Source: Candidatus Dormiibacterota bacterium
Lineage (GTDB): Bacteria; Chloroflexota; Dormibacteria; Dormibacterales; Dormibacteraceae
Assembly: GCA_024280995.1 (NCBI GenBank)
Contig: JAMXLM010000018.1
Coordinates: forward strand, 451,563-515,562
Direction: 5' to 3'
Length of the DNA: 64,000 nucleotides
Part shown: positions 15,621-22,919 of the stretch, piece by piece
Layout of the letters: each line of letters starts with the position of its first letter
How positions within the stretch are numbered: the stretch's first letter is position 1
Translations under genes and position numbers: made by a program
Notes under the pieces: model-generated
Told to the model about the DNA's origin: nothing
Database searches by the model: none
Seen by the model: the letters and a program-made list of their open reading frames with translations, nothing else

Positions 15621-16316
15621 TCAGGGCTCGGGTTGGATGCTCCCCGCGGTCTGCTCGATGCGCTCTCGCGTGGCGCCCAGGTCATCGAGGGCTCGGGCGG
15701 CGATCCCTTTGCCCTCCACCGACAGCGCCAGCAGCATCTGTCCGGTGCTCACGAGCGGGAACCCGGCGGCTCCGCAGATCTTGAAGGCCGTCTCGATGAC
15801 CGCCTTCACCCGAGACGTCGGCCGGATCTGCGGAGCGGTGGGTGGCGCGCCGCCCGTCAACAATTCATGCAGCGCCGACCGCGCCGACTCGATGGTCACG
15901 GCGAGGGCGGCGAGGATCTGTGCCGACTCGAACCTCTCGTCGGCAAACGACGCGAGCAGCAGGTGCTCCGTGCCGATGTACGAATGCCCGGCGGACTTCG
16001 CCTCGGCCTGCGCGAGCGTGAGGAGCTTCTGCGCGCTCTGCGTGAACCGGTCGAACGGGTACACGGGTCGCCCTGGCCTCGTCATCGCCAGCTCGACCGC
16101 CCGGCGGATCGTCGCCCAGCGCGGCGCGGGGGTCAATCCCTGCATCGGCAGCGCCCCCGGCAGCGCGAAAGTTCCAGCCTCCGGCGTGTGGCGGTCCATC
16201 CACTCGAGGCACGCCGCGACCACGATCGAGTTGACTGGCATACCTGACCGGGCGGACGCCTGGTCGAGCCGGGCGGAAACCTCGTCCGAGAACCGAACCG
16301 TCGTCGCTCGGGCCAT
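15621..16316 (-). CDS. Ribbon-helix-helix DNA-binding domain fused to Clp N-terminal repeat
   Basis: 231 residues. Residues 1-50 (ARATTVRFSDEVSARLDQAS, MPVNSIVVAACLEWM) look like a CopG/Arc ribbon-helix-helix domain. From about residue 90, FTQSAQKLLTLAQAEAKSAG and HSYIGTEHLLLASFAD match the Clp N domain of ClpC/ClpA, with a second weaker repeat around SRVKAVIETAFKICGAAGFP. There is no AAA+ module. It could be a regulator that senses or recruits Clp substrates or adaptors; this is inference. ATG 16316 has a TCTAAT box eight bases upstream; two in-frame TTG codons lie before it. Confidence 0.82.
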   Translation of the reverse strand: MARATTVRFSDEVSARLDQASARSGMPVNSIVVAACLEWMDRHTPEAGTFALPGALPMQGLTPAPRWATIRRAVELAMTRPGRPVYPFDRFTQSAQKLLTLAQAEAKSAGHSYIGTEHLLLASFADERFESAQILAALAVTIESARSALHELLTGGAPPTAPQIRPTSRVKAVIETAFKICGAAGFPLVSTGQMLLALSVEGKGIAARALDDLGATRERIEQTAGSIQPEP

Positions 16317-16324
16317 CAATGGCA

Positions 16325-16345
16325 ATTAGAGCTCACTTTGAGCTC
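16325..16345 (-). promoter_or_regulatory. Putative promoter and autoregulatory operator of the RHH-Clp gene
   Basis: On the minus strand GAGCTC-aaagt-GAGCTC (16345 to 16329) is followed directly by TCTAAT (16330 to 16325), eight bases before ATG 16316. Two identical self-complementary hexamers 11 bp apart, one turn of the helix, are what ribbon-helix-helix dimers usually bind, so autorepression is plausible. Confidence 0.45.
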
Positions 16346-16349
16346 GCGG

Positions 16350-17342
16350 TCAATCCCAGGCGGGCCGGAAGTTGCGGATTCGCTCCTTTGGAATGCCGGC
16401 CCGCCGCGCCATCCACATCGCCATCGGCACGTACGCGAACTCGGCCGGCGCGTGGGCGTCCGCGTCGAGCACGAAGTCGCACCCCAGCTCGTACGCCAAC
16501 CGGGCCATCTCGGGGGACAGGTCGAGCCGCGCCGGGTCGCAGTCGATCTCGAGCGCGATGCCGTTCTTCGCCGCCTCTTCGAACACGGCCTCGAAGTCAT
16601 AGGTCGCGCCCTCGCGCGAGCCGGGGCGCCTGCCGGTCGGATGGCCGATCACGTCGACGTGCGGATTCGAGACCGCCTTCATCATGCGCTCGGTCATCAA
16701 CGCCGGCTCCTGCCGCAGCTTCACGTGCGGGGAGGCGATGACCACGTCGAGTATCTCGAGCACCGCGTCGGGCAGGTCGAGCGCGCCGTCCTCGAGGATG
16801 TCGACCTCGATGCCCTGCAGGAGCGTCAAGCCGTCGACCTGCTTCTGGACCTCGGCCATCTGACGTGACTGCGCGACCAGGCGTTCCGCGTCGAGGCCGT
16901 GCACGACGGTGATCCGCGGCGAATGATCGGTGATGCCGAGGTAGCTGTAGCCGAGCGCCTGCGCCGCCATCGCCATCTCGAGCATCGTCGCCCTGCCGTC
17001 GCTCCACTCCGTGTGGGAGTGGATGTCGCCCTGGTAGTCGTCGTAATCGAGATCCGACTCGTCGTCGCGCGAGGGCTGGCCCATCTGCTCGCGCAGCCTG
17101 TTCAGGTAGCGGCTTTCGCCTGTCTTCACCAGCTCGGACAGCACGCGGGCGATGCCTTCGCCGACGCCTTCGATGGAGGTCAGCGAATCCGTTCGCGCCA
17201 GCTCGTCCAGGTCGGGACGCTCGAGCGCCAGCTGCCACGAGGCCGCGGAGAAGGCGCGCGCGCGGTATCTCTCCTTTTCCTGCTGCCGAAGCAGGTAGCC
17301 GATCTCGGAGAGCGCTTGCGAGGCGTCAAGCCAGTCCACCAC
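16350..17342 (-). CDS. HhH-PHP metal-dependent hydrolase related to the non-polymerase parts of PolX
   Basis: 330 residues. The N-terminus has a PolX-like helical region (YLLRQQEKERYRARAFSAAS) and a helix-hairpin-helix TSIEGVGEGIARVLSELV. From about residue 110 a PHP domain follows: GDIHSHTEWSDG, LGITDHSPR, LLQGIEVDILEDG, DVVIASPH, VDVIGHPTGR and VLDADAHAP supply the metal ligands. The catalytic polymerase palm of PolX is absent. It may be a 3'-phosphoesterase or exonuclease in base-excision repair, or a histidinol-phosphatase-like enzyme; repair is favoured by the hairpin motif. The start is GTG at 17342 or 17339, 16 bases from the divergent folE. Confidence 0.83.
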   Translation of the reverse strand: MVDWLDASQALSEIGYLLRQQEKERYRARAFSAASWQLALERPDLDELARTDSLTSIEGVGEGIARVLSELVKTGESRYLNRLREQMGQPSRDDESDLDYDDYQGDIHSHTEWSDGRATMLEMAMAAQALGYSYLGITDHSPRITVVHGLDAERLVAQSRQMAEVQKQVDGLTLLQGIEVDILEDGALDLPDAVLEILDVVIASPHVKLRQEPALMTERMMKAVSNPHVDVIGHPTGRRPGSREGATYDFEAVFEEAAKNGIALEIDCDPARLDLSPEMARLAYELGCDFVLDADAHAPAEFAYVPMAMWMARRAGIPKERIRNFRPAWD

Positions 17343-17343
17343 G

Positions 17344-17349
17344 TAAATT
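17344..17349 (+). promoter_or_regulatory. Putative -10 box of a leaderless promoter for folE
   Basis: TAAATT lies nine bases before the folE ATG. It also lies across the start region of the divergent PHP gene, so the two promoters must overlap. Confidence 0.4.
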
Positions 17350-17358
17350 GTCTGGGCA

Positions 17359-17940
17359 ATGGCCGCACCGATACCGAAGCCGGGCGACCCGATCCCGGAG
17401 CTCGTCGAATCTCTTCTGATCGAGCTGGGCGAGGATCCTTCGCGCCAGGGCCTCAAGGCGACGCCCGACCGGGTCTCGAGGGCGCTGCGCGAGCTCACCG
17501 ACGGGTACGGGATCAAGCCCGAGGACGTCATCGCCGGCGCCGTCTTCGACCAGGACTACGACGAGATGGTCGTGGTCAAGGACATCGCGTTCTACAGCCT
17601 CTGCGAGCATCACATGCTGCCGTTCTTCGGCCACATGCACGTCGGCTACCTGCCCAAGGGCAAGGTGGTAGGACTGAGCAAGATCCCCCGCCTCGTCGAA
17701 GTCTTCTCGCACCGTTTGCAGATCCAGGAACAGCTGACCCGCGAGGTCGCGGAGGCGCTCAACTCGACGCTCGGCCCGAAGGGAGTGGGTGTGGTCGCCG
17801 AGGCGCGGCATCTGTGCATGGAGATGCGAGGGGTGGAGACTCCAGGCGGACGCATGATGACGTCCTGCATGCTCGGCACGTTCCGGCGCGACCCGCGCAC
17901 ACGCGCGGAGTTCTTGAACCTGGTTCGCCCCACCAGGTAG
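17359..17940 (+). CDS. folE: GTP cyclohydrolase I
   Basis: 193 residues. Converts GTP to 7,8-dihydroneopterin triphosphate, the first step of folate (and tetrahydropterin) synthesis. Motifs: GLKATPDRVSRALRELTDGY, FYSLCEHHMLPFFGHMHVGY with the zinc-binding Cys and His, GLSKIPRLVEVFSHRLQIQE, and GVGVVAEARHLCMEMRGVE with the second zinc Cys. Typical length. No other folate genes are adjacent. Confidence 0.97.
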   Translation: MAAPIPKPGDPIPELVESLLIELGEDPSRQGLKATPDRVSRALRELTDGYGIKPEDVIAGAVFDQDYDEMVVVKDIAFYSLCEHHMLPFFGHMHVGYLPKGKVVGLSKIPRLVEVFSHRLQIQEQLTREVAEALNSTLGPKGVGVVAEARHLCMEMRGVETPGGRMMTSCMLGTFRRDPRTRAEFLNLVRPTR

Positions 17941-17965
17941 CCCTCGTCCTGATCGCCGCCAACAC

Positions 17966-17981
17966 ATAAGGCAACCTTTAT
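17966..17981. promoter_or_regulatory. First of two ArsR-type operator dyads (O1)
   Basis: ATAAGGCAACCTTTAT, an AT-rich imperfect palindrome standing out in GC-rich DNA. It matches the second dyad at 12 of 16 positions and lies 26 bp upstream of it. ArsR-family repressors bind such dyads in front of their own operons. Confidence 0.6.
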
Positions 17982-17991
17982 GGGATATTGG

Positions 17992-18007
17992 ATAAAGCCC
18001 GCTTTAT
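17992..18007. promoter_or_regulatory. Second ArsR-type operator dyad (O2)
   Basis: ATAAAGC-CC-GCTTTAT, perfect arms of seven bases. It overlaps the ATG at 18006, or lies within the first codons if TTG 17988 is the start. A GATATT box (17984-17989) lies between the two dyads. Confidence 0.6.
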
Positions 18008-18362
18008 GTTTCTCCGCGATCCGCGTAAGGAGATCCCGGACCACTTCCTTGCCTTCGCCAACCCCACCAGGCTGCGCATCCTGCAGCGCCTGGGGGAGAT
18101 GGGCGAGGTCAACGTCACCGAGCTCGCGGAGCACCTCCACATGAGCCAGCCCCGCATCTCGTGGCACGTCCGGATGCTGCGGCACGGCGGCGTCATCCGA
18201 GTCCGGCGCGACGGGCGCCAGGTCTGGTGCTCGCTGGACGTGGAAAACATCAGGCTGTACCGTCAGCGACTCGACGAGATGCTCGGCATCACTCAGCCGT
18301 CGGCCGGCAAACCGAGGGTGCGTGAGGAGGTCGAAGCAAGTGGAGGAGTTCGACGCGAGTGA
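18006..18362 (+). CDS. ArsR/SmtB-type winged-helix transcriptional regulator
   Basis: 118 residues. Winged helix: FANPTRLRILQRLGEMGEVN, then recognition helix VTELAEHLHMSQPRISWHVR and wing VIRVRRDGRQVWCSLD. No classic metal-binding CxC motif is seen in the recognition helix, so the signal may not be a metal. The gene heads the lipid-mannoside operon and overlaps it as GTGA, so it probably controls that operon and itself through the two dyads at its start. The start is ATG 18006; TTG 17988 would add six residues. Confidence 0.88.
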   Translation: MFLRDPRKEIPDHFLAFANPTRLRILQRLGEMGEVNVTELAEHLHMSQPRISWHVRMLRHGGVIRVRRDGRQVWCSLDVENIRLYRQRLDEMLGITQPSAGKPRVREEVEASGGVRRE

Positions 18363-19270
18363 TCAGGCGGGAATCGATGGCCGCGACGGGCGCCTCCGCG
18401 GCGTCGCCCGAGCGAAAGCGACCGCAGCTGCTCGGCGCTAGCTACCGGCTCGGAGCGCGGGCGGTGCGGGCCGTGCCGGCGGGATTTCGCCACGCGGCGG
18501 CCACGCCTGGCGGTGCTGCGTGGTTCTGGCTGAGCGTGGCGCAGCGCCGAGCCGCCTTGAACAACTACGCGGCCGCCCTGGGACTCGAGCCCGGCGACCC
18601 CGAGGTCGCGTGGGTGGCGCGCCGCGCCTTCCAGAACTACGGCCGGATGCTGATGGACTTCCTGCTTCTCGGCAGCCTTTCGCCCGCCGAGATCCTGGAC
18701 CGCGTGTCGGATGACGGTCGCGAGAGCCTCGACGCCGCTGTGGCGCGAGGCAACGGTGTGATCCTGGCCGTCCCGCACATGGGCTCATGGGACATGGCCG
18801 GTGCGTACGGCGGGGCGCTGGGCTACCGCATGTCGGCCGTCGCGGAGAAGTTTCCCGGCTCGCTCAACGACGCGGTCGTTCGGACGCGGCAGCACTTTGG
18901 CATGCAGGTGATCACGATGGGCCGCTCCGCGGTGAGGGCCATCACCGAAGCCCTGCGCACCAATCGAGTCGTCGCGCTGCTCTGCGACCTCGAGCAGGGC
19001 CCGGGCGTCGATGTGACCTTCTTCGGCCGCCGCGCGGTCGTTCCCGGCGGGCCGGCGGCGTTCGCGATCAAGACCGGCGCGACGCTCCTGCCTGCGACCC
19101 AGTACGCCGTCGGCCCCGGTCGCTATCGGGTCCACATAGATGCCGCGTTGAATGTCGGCCAGGGCGAGACGAAGGAGTCGCTGATGCAGCGAGTGATCGG
19201 AAGGTTCGAGGAATACATCAAGGAGCGGCCAGACCAGTGGTACGCATTTCGGCCCATGTTCCAACGCTGA
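18359..19270 (+). CDS. Lauroyl/PatA-type lipid acyltransferase
   Basis: 303 residues, LpxL/HtrB superfamily (lysophospholipid acyltransferase-like). The acyltransferase motif is VPHMGSWDMAGAYGG (His-x4-Asp), followed by ALLCDLEQGPGVDVTFFG and the substrate-loop PGGPAAFAIKTGATLLPA. In actinobacteria such genes (PatA, next to pimA) acylate phosphatidylinositol mannosides; the neighbours here support that reading. Start is GTG 18359, overlapping the arsR stop. Confidence 0.88.
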   Translation: MIRRESMAATGASAASPERKRPQLLGASYRLGARAVRAVPAGFRHAAATPGGAAWFWLSVAQRRAALNNYAAALGLEPGDPEVAWVARRAFQNYGRMLMDFLLLGSLSPAEILDRVSDDGRESLDAAVARGNGVILAVPHMGSWDMAGAYGGALGYRMSAVAEKFPGSLNDAVVRTRQHFGMQVITMGRSAVRAITEALRTNRVVALLCDLEQGPGVDVTFFGRRAVVPGGPAAFAIKTGATLLPATQYAVGPGRYRVHIDAALNVGQGETKESLMQRVIGRFEEYIKERPDQWYAFRPMFQR

Positions 19271-19273
19271 GGG

Positions 19274-20152
19274 ATGGGCGAATGGACGTGGCGCGCCTTC
19301 AAGGTGGTCCAGTCTTTCGTCGCGCGCCTGCCGCGCCCGTGGGCCTATGCGCTGGCGGTGGCGGCGTCCCGCATCGCCTGGTGGTTCTCACCGCTCGCCA
19401 GGCCACGCCTCGAGTACAACCTGACGATCGCGTGCCCCGAGCTCGCCGACGACCCGAAAGAGCTGCGGCGGATATCGCGACTCAACTTTCGCAACCACGC
19501 CAAGGCGTACGCCGACCTGATGCAGCTGCCCCGCGCGCGAGTCGAGGCGATGAGGCCGCGGCTCAAGGTCCAGGGCTGGGAGCATCTCGAACAGGCACGA
19601 ACGATCGGCAAGGGCGTATTGGTGGTCTCGTGCCACATGGGCTCGTACGAGGAGGTGGCGGCCATCTGGTCGGCCACGCTGGCGCCCGTCAGCTTCTTCG
19701 CCGAGGAGCTCGAGCCGCGGGCGCTGTTCGAGTGGTATCGCGACACGCGGGCTCGGCTCGGGATCAGCGTGCTGACGCTCGACCACGGAGGCATTCGCAA
19801 AGTGCTCGAAGCGCTGCGCGAGCAGGAGATGGTGATCACGGCGATCGACCGCGACATCACCGGGACCGGCCACATGATGCCGTTCTTCGGCAAGCCGGCA
19901 CCCATCCCGCTCGGCCCGGCCGCGATCGCCTTACGGACCGGCACCCCTCTTTTCCCGGTCTGCGTGTACCGGTTGCCGGACGACACGTACATGGCGGAGG
20001 GCACGGCCCTGGTGATCGCCGAGTCGACCGGCGACGGGCGGGCAGACCAGGAGCGCACGACCGGGCTGCTGCTGCGCCGCCTGGAGCAGTTCATCCAGGC
20101 GCATCCCGAGCAGTGGCATGTGCCGCACCGGATCTGGGAAGGCGGCCCGTGA
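19274..20152 (+). CDS. Second lauroyl/PatA-type lipid acyltransferase
   Basis: 292 residues, paralogue of the previous gene. Motif SCHMGSYEEVAAIW is His-x4-Glu rather than the usual Asp. It continues with DRDITGTGHMMPFFGKPAPI and PLGPAAIALRTGTPLFPV. Two tandem copies could acylate different positions of one glycolipid, or one may act on a different head group; this is inference. It sits three bases after its neighbour and four before the glycosyltransferase. Confidence 0.87.
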   Translation: MGEWTWRAFKVVQSFVARLPRPWAYALAVAASRIAWWFSPLARPRLEYNLTIACPELADDPKELRRISRLNFRNHAKAYADLMQLPRARVEAMRPRLKVQGWEHLEQARTIGKGVLVVSCHMGSYEEVAAIWSATLAPVSFFAEELEPRALFEWYRDTRARLGISVLTLDHGGIRKVLEALREQEMVITAIDRDITGTGHMMPFFGKPAPIPLGPAAIALRTGTPLFPVCVYRLPDDTYMAEGTALVIAESTGDGRADQERTTGLLLRRLEQFIQAHPEQWHVPHRIWEGGP

Positions 20153-20156
20153 AGAG

Positions 20157-21326
20157 ATGAAGGTCGGGCTCGTCTCGCCTTACGACTTCGCCACCGCCGG
20201 CGGTGTGAACGACCATGTCCGCCACCTCGCGGTCCAGCTCCAGAAGGCCGGCCACGAGACGCGCATCTTCGCCCCTTCGAGCCGCTCGGACGTGGGCTTT
20301 GAGGCGGCCCGGTTCTATCGCATCGGCACGCCCATCGCCGTCCCCGCGAACGACTCCGTCGCGCGGATCACGCTGAGCTTCCACCTGGCCAACCAGGTCG
20401 ATGCAATCGTCGCCGACGAAAAGTTCGACGTACTTCACTTCCACGAGCCGCTCATGCCAGCCCTGCCGATGACGATGCTGCGGATGTCGAACACCGCCAA
20501 CGTCGGCACCTTCCACGCCTTCGCCCGCTCGAACATCGGCTACTACTACGGCCGGCCCCTGCTCAAGCCCTACCTCGGTCACCTTGACCGTGCCATCGCC
20601 GTCAGCGAGCCCGCGCGGGATTTCGTGAATCGCTACTTCCCGCACTTCGCGATGCGTGTCATCCCGAATGGGATCGACCTCAACGTTTACAGGCCAGGCC
20701 TCGCCCCGATCCGGCACCTGCGCGACGAGAACGTCAACATCCTCTTCGTCGGCCGCCTCGAGAAGCGCAAGGGCCTGGGCGACCTGCTCCGCGCCTACCG
20801 CGTCCTCAACGAGCGCGTGCCGGAGACGCGGCTGATCATCGTCGGCGACGGCCCGCAGCGCGGACGCGTCGAGTCATACGTCCAGCGGCACCGCCTCAAC
20901 AACGTGATCCTTGCCGGCTTCGTCCCGGACAGGGTGAAGCCGCGCTACTACAGCAGCGCGGACATCTTCTGCGCTCCGGCCACCGGTGCCGAAAGCTTCG
21001 GCATCGTGCTGCTGGAGGCGATGGCATCCCGTTTGCCGGTGGTCGCGACTGAGGTGCCGGGATACATGTCCGTGCTCGAGCCAGGCAAGGACAGCGTCAC
21101 GGTGCCACCGAAGAACTGGCGTGAGCTCGCCGCCTCGCTCGTGATCCTCGCCCGCGACGCCGAGCTTCGTCACCGGCTCGCCGACTATGGCCTGAACAAA
21201 GTCCGCCGTTACTCCTGGGAGCGGGTGGCCGCAGACGTCATCGAGGTTTATCAGCAGGCGCGCAAAGCCCACGCCGCGCAGCCCGCGCGAGAGCTGGAGG
21301 TGAGCGGTGTTCACCACGCGGTTTGA
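20157..21326 (+). CDS. pimA: PimA-like phosphatidylinositol alpha-mannosyltransferase (GT4)
   Basis: 389 residues, GT-B fold retaining glycosyltransferase. N-terminal KVGLVSPYDFATAGGVNDHV is very like PimA. It continues with VLHFHEPLMPALPMTML, VIPNGIDLNVYRP, LFVGRLEKRKGLGDLL, and the GT4 EX7E-type motif in GAESFGIVLLEAMASRLPVV. PimA transfers mannose from GDP-mannose to PI at the inner membrane face. The acyltransferases and the PI-synthase-like gene on either side match the actinobacterial PIM locus. ATG 20157 follows the previous stop by four bases. Confidence 0.9.
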   Translation: MKVGLVSPYDFATAGGVNDHVRHLAVQLQKAGHETRIFAPSSRSDVGFEAARFYRIGTPIAVPANDSVARITLSFHLANQVDAIVADEKFDVLHFHEPLMPALPMTMLRMSNTANVGTFHAFARSNIGYYYGRPLLKPYLGHLDRAIAVSEPARDFVNRYFPHFAMRVIPNGIDLNVYRPGLAPIRHLRDENVNILFVGRLEKRKGLGDLLRAYRVLNERVPETRLIIVGDGPQRGRVESYVQRHRLNNVILAGFVPDRVKPRYYSSADIFCAPATGAESFGIVLLEAMASRLPVVATEVPGYMSVLEPGKDSVTVPPKNWRELAASLVILARDAELRHRLADYGLNKVRRYSWERVAADVIEVYQQARKAHAAQPARELEVSGVHHAV

Positions 21327-21972
21327 GGCCTGGGTCCGCCGCCACGCCGAGGCGCTGATCACAGCGCTCGGGCGGACGCCGCTCACGCCCAACCAGGTCA
21401 CGGTCGTGGGTGTCGTCCTCACCTTTCTTGCGGCCGGGCTGATCGCTTTCGGGCACCTGCGGTGGGCGGGCGTCGTCCTGATCCTGGCCGCGACGTGCGA
21501 CATCCTGGACGGCGCGCTGGCAAGATCGACGAACGCCGCGTACCCGTACGGCGCGTTCCTCGACTCCACGCTCGACCGCTACGCGGAGGGCGCCGTCTAC
21601 CTCGGTCTGGCCGCGTACTTCGTGAGCTTCCACCCACCGCTCCAGGAGTGGCTGGTGCTGGCCACCCTGGCGGCGCTGGCGGGGTCGTTCCTGGTCAGCT
21701 ACGTTCGCGCCCGAGCGCAGAGCCTGGGATTCGTCTGCAAGTCGGGCCTGTTCCAGCGGCCCGAGCGGGTGGTCGCGACGGTCTTCGGGCTGCTGCTCGG
21801 CGGGTGGTGGCTCTACGCGATCGTCTTCCTGCTAGCGGTCGTGACCAACATCACGGCGCTGCAGAGGATTCGCGAGGTCTGGCTGCAGGGCCGCGCCCAG
21901 CGCCTGGAGCGGGAGCGCGAGGTGGCGGCGAAGGCAAAGGCGCCGCGCGCGGCGCCGCCGCAGACTCCGTGA
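21307..21972 (+). CDS. pgsA: CDP-alcohol phosphatidyltransferase, PI/PIP-synthase-like
   Basis: 221 residues, multi-helix membrane protein with the full CDP-alcohol motif DG-x2-AR-x8-G-x3-D-x3-D seen in DILDGALARSTNAAYPYGAF and then LDSTLDRYAEG. The actinobacterial homologue at this place makes phosphatidylinositol phosphate from CDP-diacylglycerol and inositol phosphate. Phosphatidylglycerophosphate or archaetidyl synthases share the motif, so the head group is inferred from context. The GTG start lies inside the end of pimA (20-base overlap). Confidence 0.85.
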   Translation: MFTTRFEAWVRRHAEALITALGRTPLTPNQVTVVGVVLTFLAAGLIAFGHLRWAGVVLILAATCDILDGALARSTNAAYPYGAFLDSTLDRYAEGAVYLGLAAYFVSFHPPLQEWLVLATLAALAGSFLVSYVRARAQSLGFVCKSGLFQRPERVVATVFGLLLGGWWLYAIVFLLAVVTNITALQRIREVWLQGRAQRLEREREVAAKAKAPRAAPPQTP

Positions 21973-22919
21973 GCGATCCGTTCGCGGGCATCGTCGGGCA
22001 CGCCCAGGCGCTCCGCCAGCTGAGCGCGCAGCTGTCCACCGGCCGGCTGGCCCACGCCTACCTGTTCGTCGGCGAGGCGGGGCTCGGCAAGGCGACGGTC
22101 GCACGCGCGCTTGCCTCAGCGCTTCTGCCGGAGGCGCCTTTGACCCGCCACCCCGACTACTGGGAGGACGACCGGAACAAGCTCATCCACGTCAACGAGA
22201 TCCGGCTGATACCCGACAAGCCCGCCGAGTTCCACGAGCTCACGCTGCAGCAGTTCATCAACCTGAAGCCCGCGGTCGGCGGCCATCGCGTCGTCCTGGT
22301 GACCAACGTCGGGAGGCTGCGCGACGAGTCGCAGGGCGTCCTCCTCAAGACGCTCGAGGAGCCGCACCCGCACCGCGTCATCGTCCTGACGACGCCGAGC
22401 CTCAACCCGTTCGTCGTCCTTCCCACCGTGGTGTCCCGCTGCCAGCGCGTGTTCTTCCATCCCGTGCCGGCGCCGGAGATCGAGGCGCTGTTGACGGCGC
22501 ACGGGACGGAGCCGAAGCGCGCGAAGCTGCTGGCCGAGCTGTCGAGCGGCCGGCCGGGTTGGGCCATGCGGCGCGCGGGCGATGAGCGGGTCATCGAGCT
22601 CCACCATTCGTGGACTCGACGGCTCGAGGAGATATTCGGCGCGCCCGCGGACGTTCCGCTGGTCGTGGCCGCGCAGCTGGACGCGGAGCAGATGGGATGG
22701 CGGCGCAGCGAAGGCGGAGAAGAGGATCCGGCGCTGTTCGCGATGGCGAGCTGGCAGATCGAGCTGCGCAGGCGGATGCTGGCCAGCAGCGGTCGCGAGC
22801 AGGGTCGTTGGGCACGGTTGCTCGAGCTCTCGTATGACACGCTGGGCTACCTCGAGCAGAACGTCTCGCCCCGGGTCGCGCTGGAAACTTTTCTGCTCGA
22901 ATGCCGAAAGGCGTCGTAA
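21969..22919 (+). CDS. holB: DNA polymerase III delta'-type AAA+ clamp-loader subunit
   Basis: 316 residues. FAGIVGHAQALRQLSAQL, P-loop FVGEAGLGKATVARALAS, VTNVGRLRDESQGVLLKTLE, and the SRC motif in PTVVSRCQRVFFHP, as in delta' and gamma/tau. The four-Cys zinc module usually found after the P-loop is missing, and its place is taken by LPEAPLTRHPDYWEDD. Overlaps pgsA as GTGA and hisC by 19 bases, so it is translated from the lipid operon, a common form of bacterial co-packing. Confidence 0.87.
   Translation: MSDPFAGIVGHAQALRQLSAQLSTGRLAHAYLFVGEAGLGKATVARALASALLPEAPLTRHPDYWEDDRNKLIHVNEIRLIPDKPAEFHELTLQQFINLKPAVGGHRVVLVTNVGRLRDESQGVLLKTLEEPHPHRVIVLTTPSLNPFVVLPTVVSRCQRVFFHPVPAPEIEALLTAHGTEPKRAKLLAELSSGRPGWAMRRAGDERVIELHHSWTRRLEEIFGAPADVPLVVAAQLDAEQMGWRRSEGGEEDPALFAMASWQIELRRRMLASSGREQGRWARLLELSYDTLGYLEQNVSPRVALETFLLECRKAS

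Noticed and set aside
15602..15685. Longer LLM oxidoreductase starting at ATG 15685
   Set aside because: It would overlap the upstream gene by 65 bases and add a Ser/Arg-rich segment before the conserved first strand. GTG 15601 has a well-placed -10 box.
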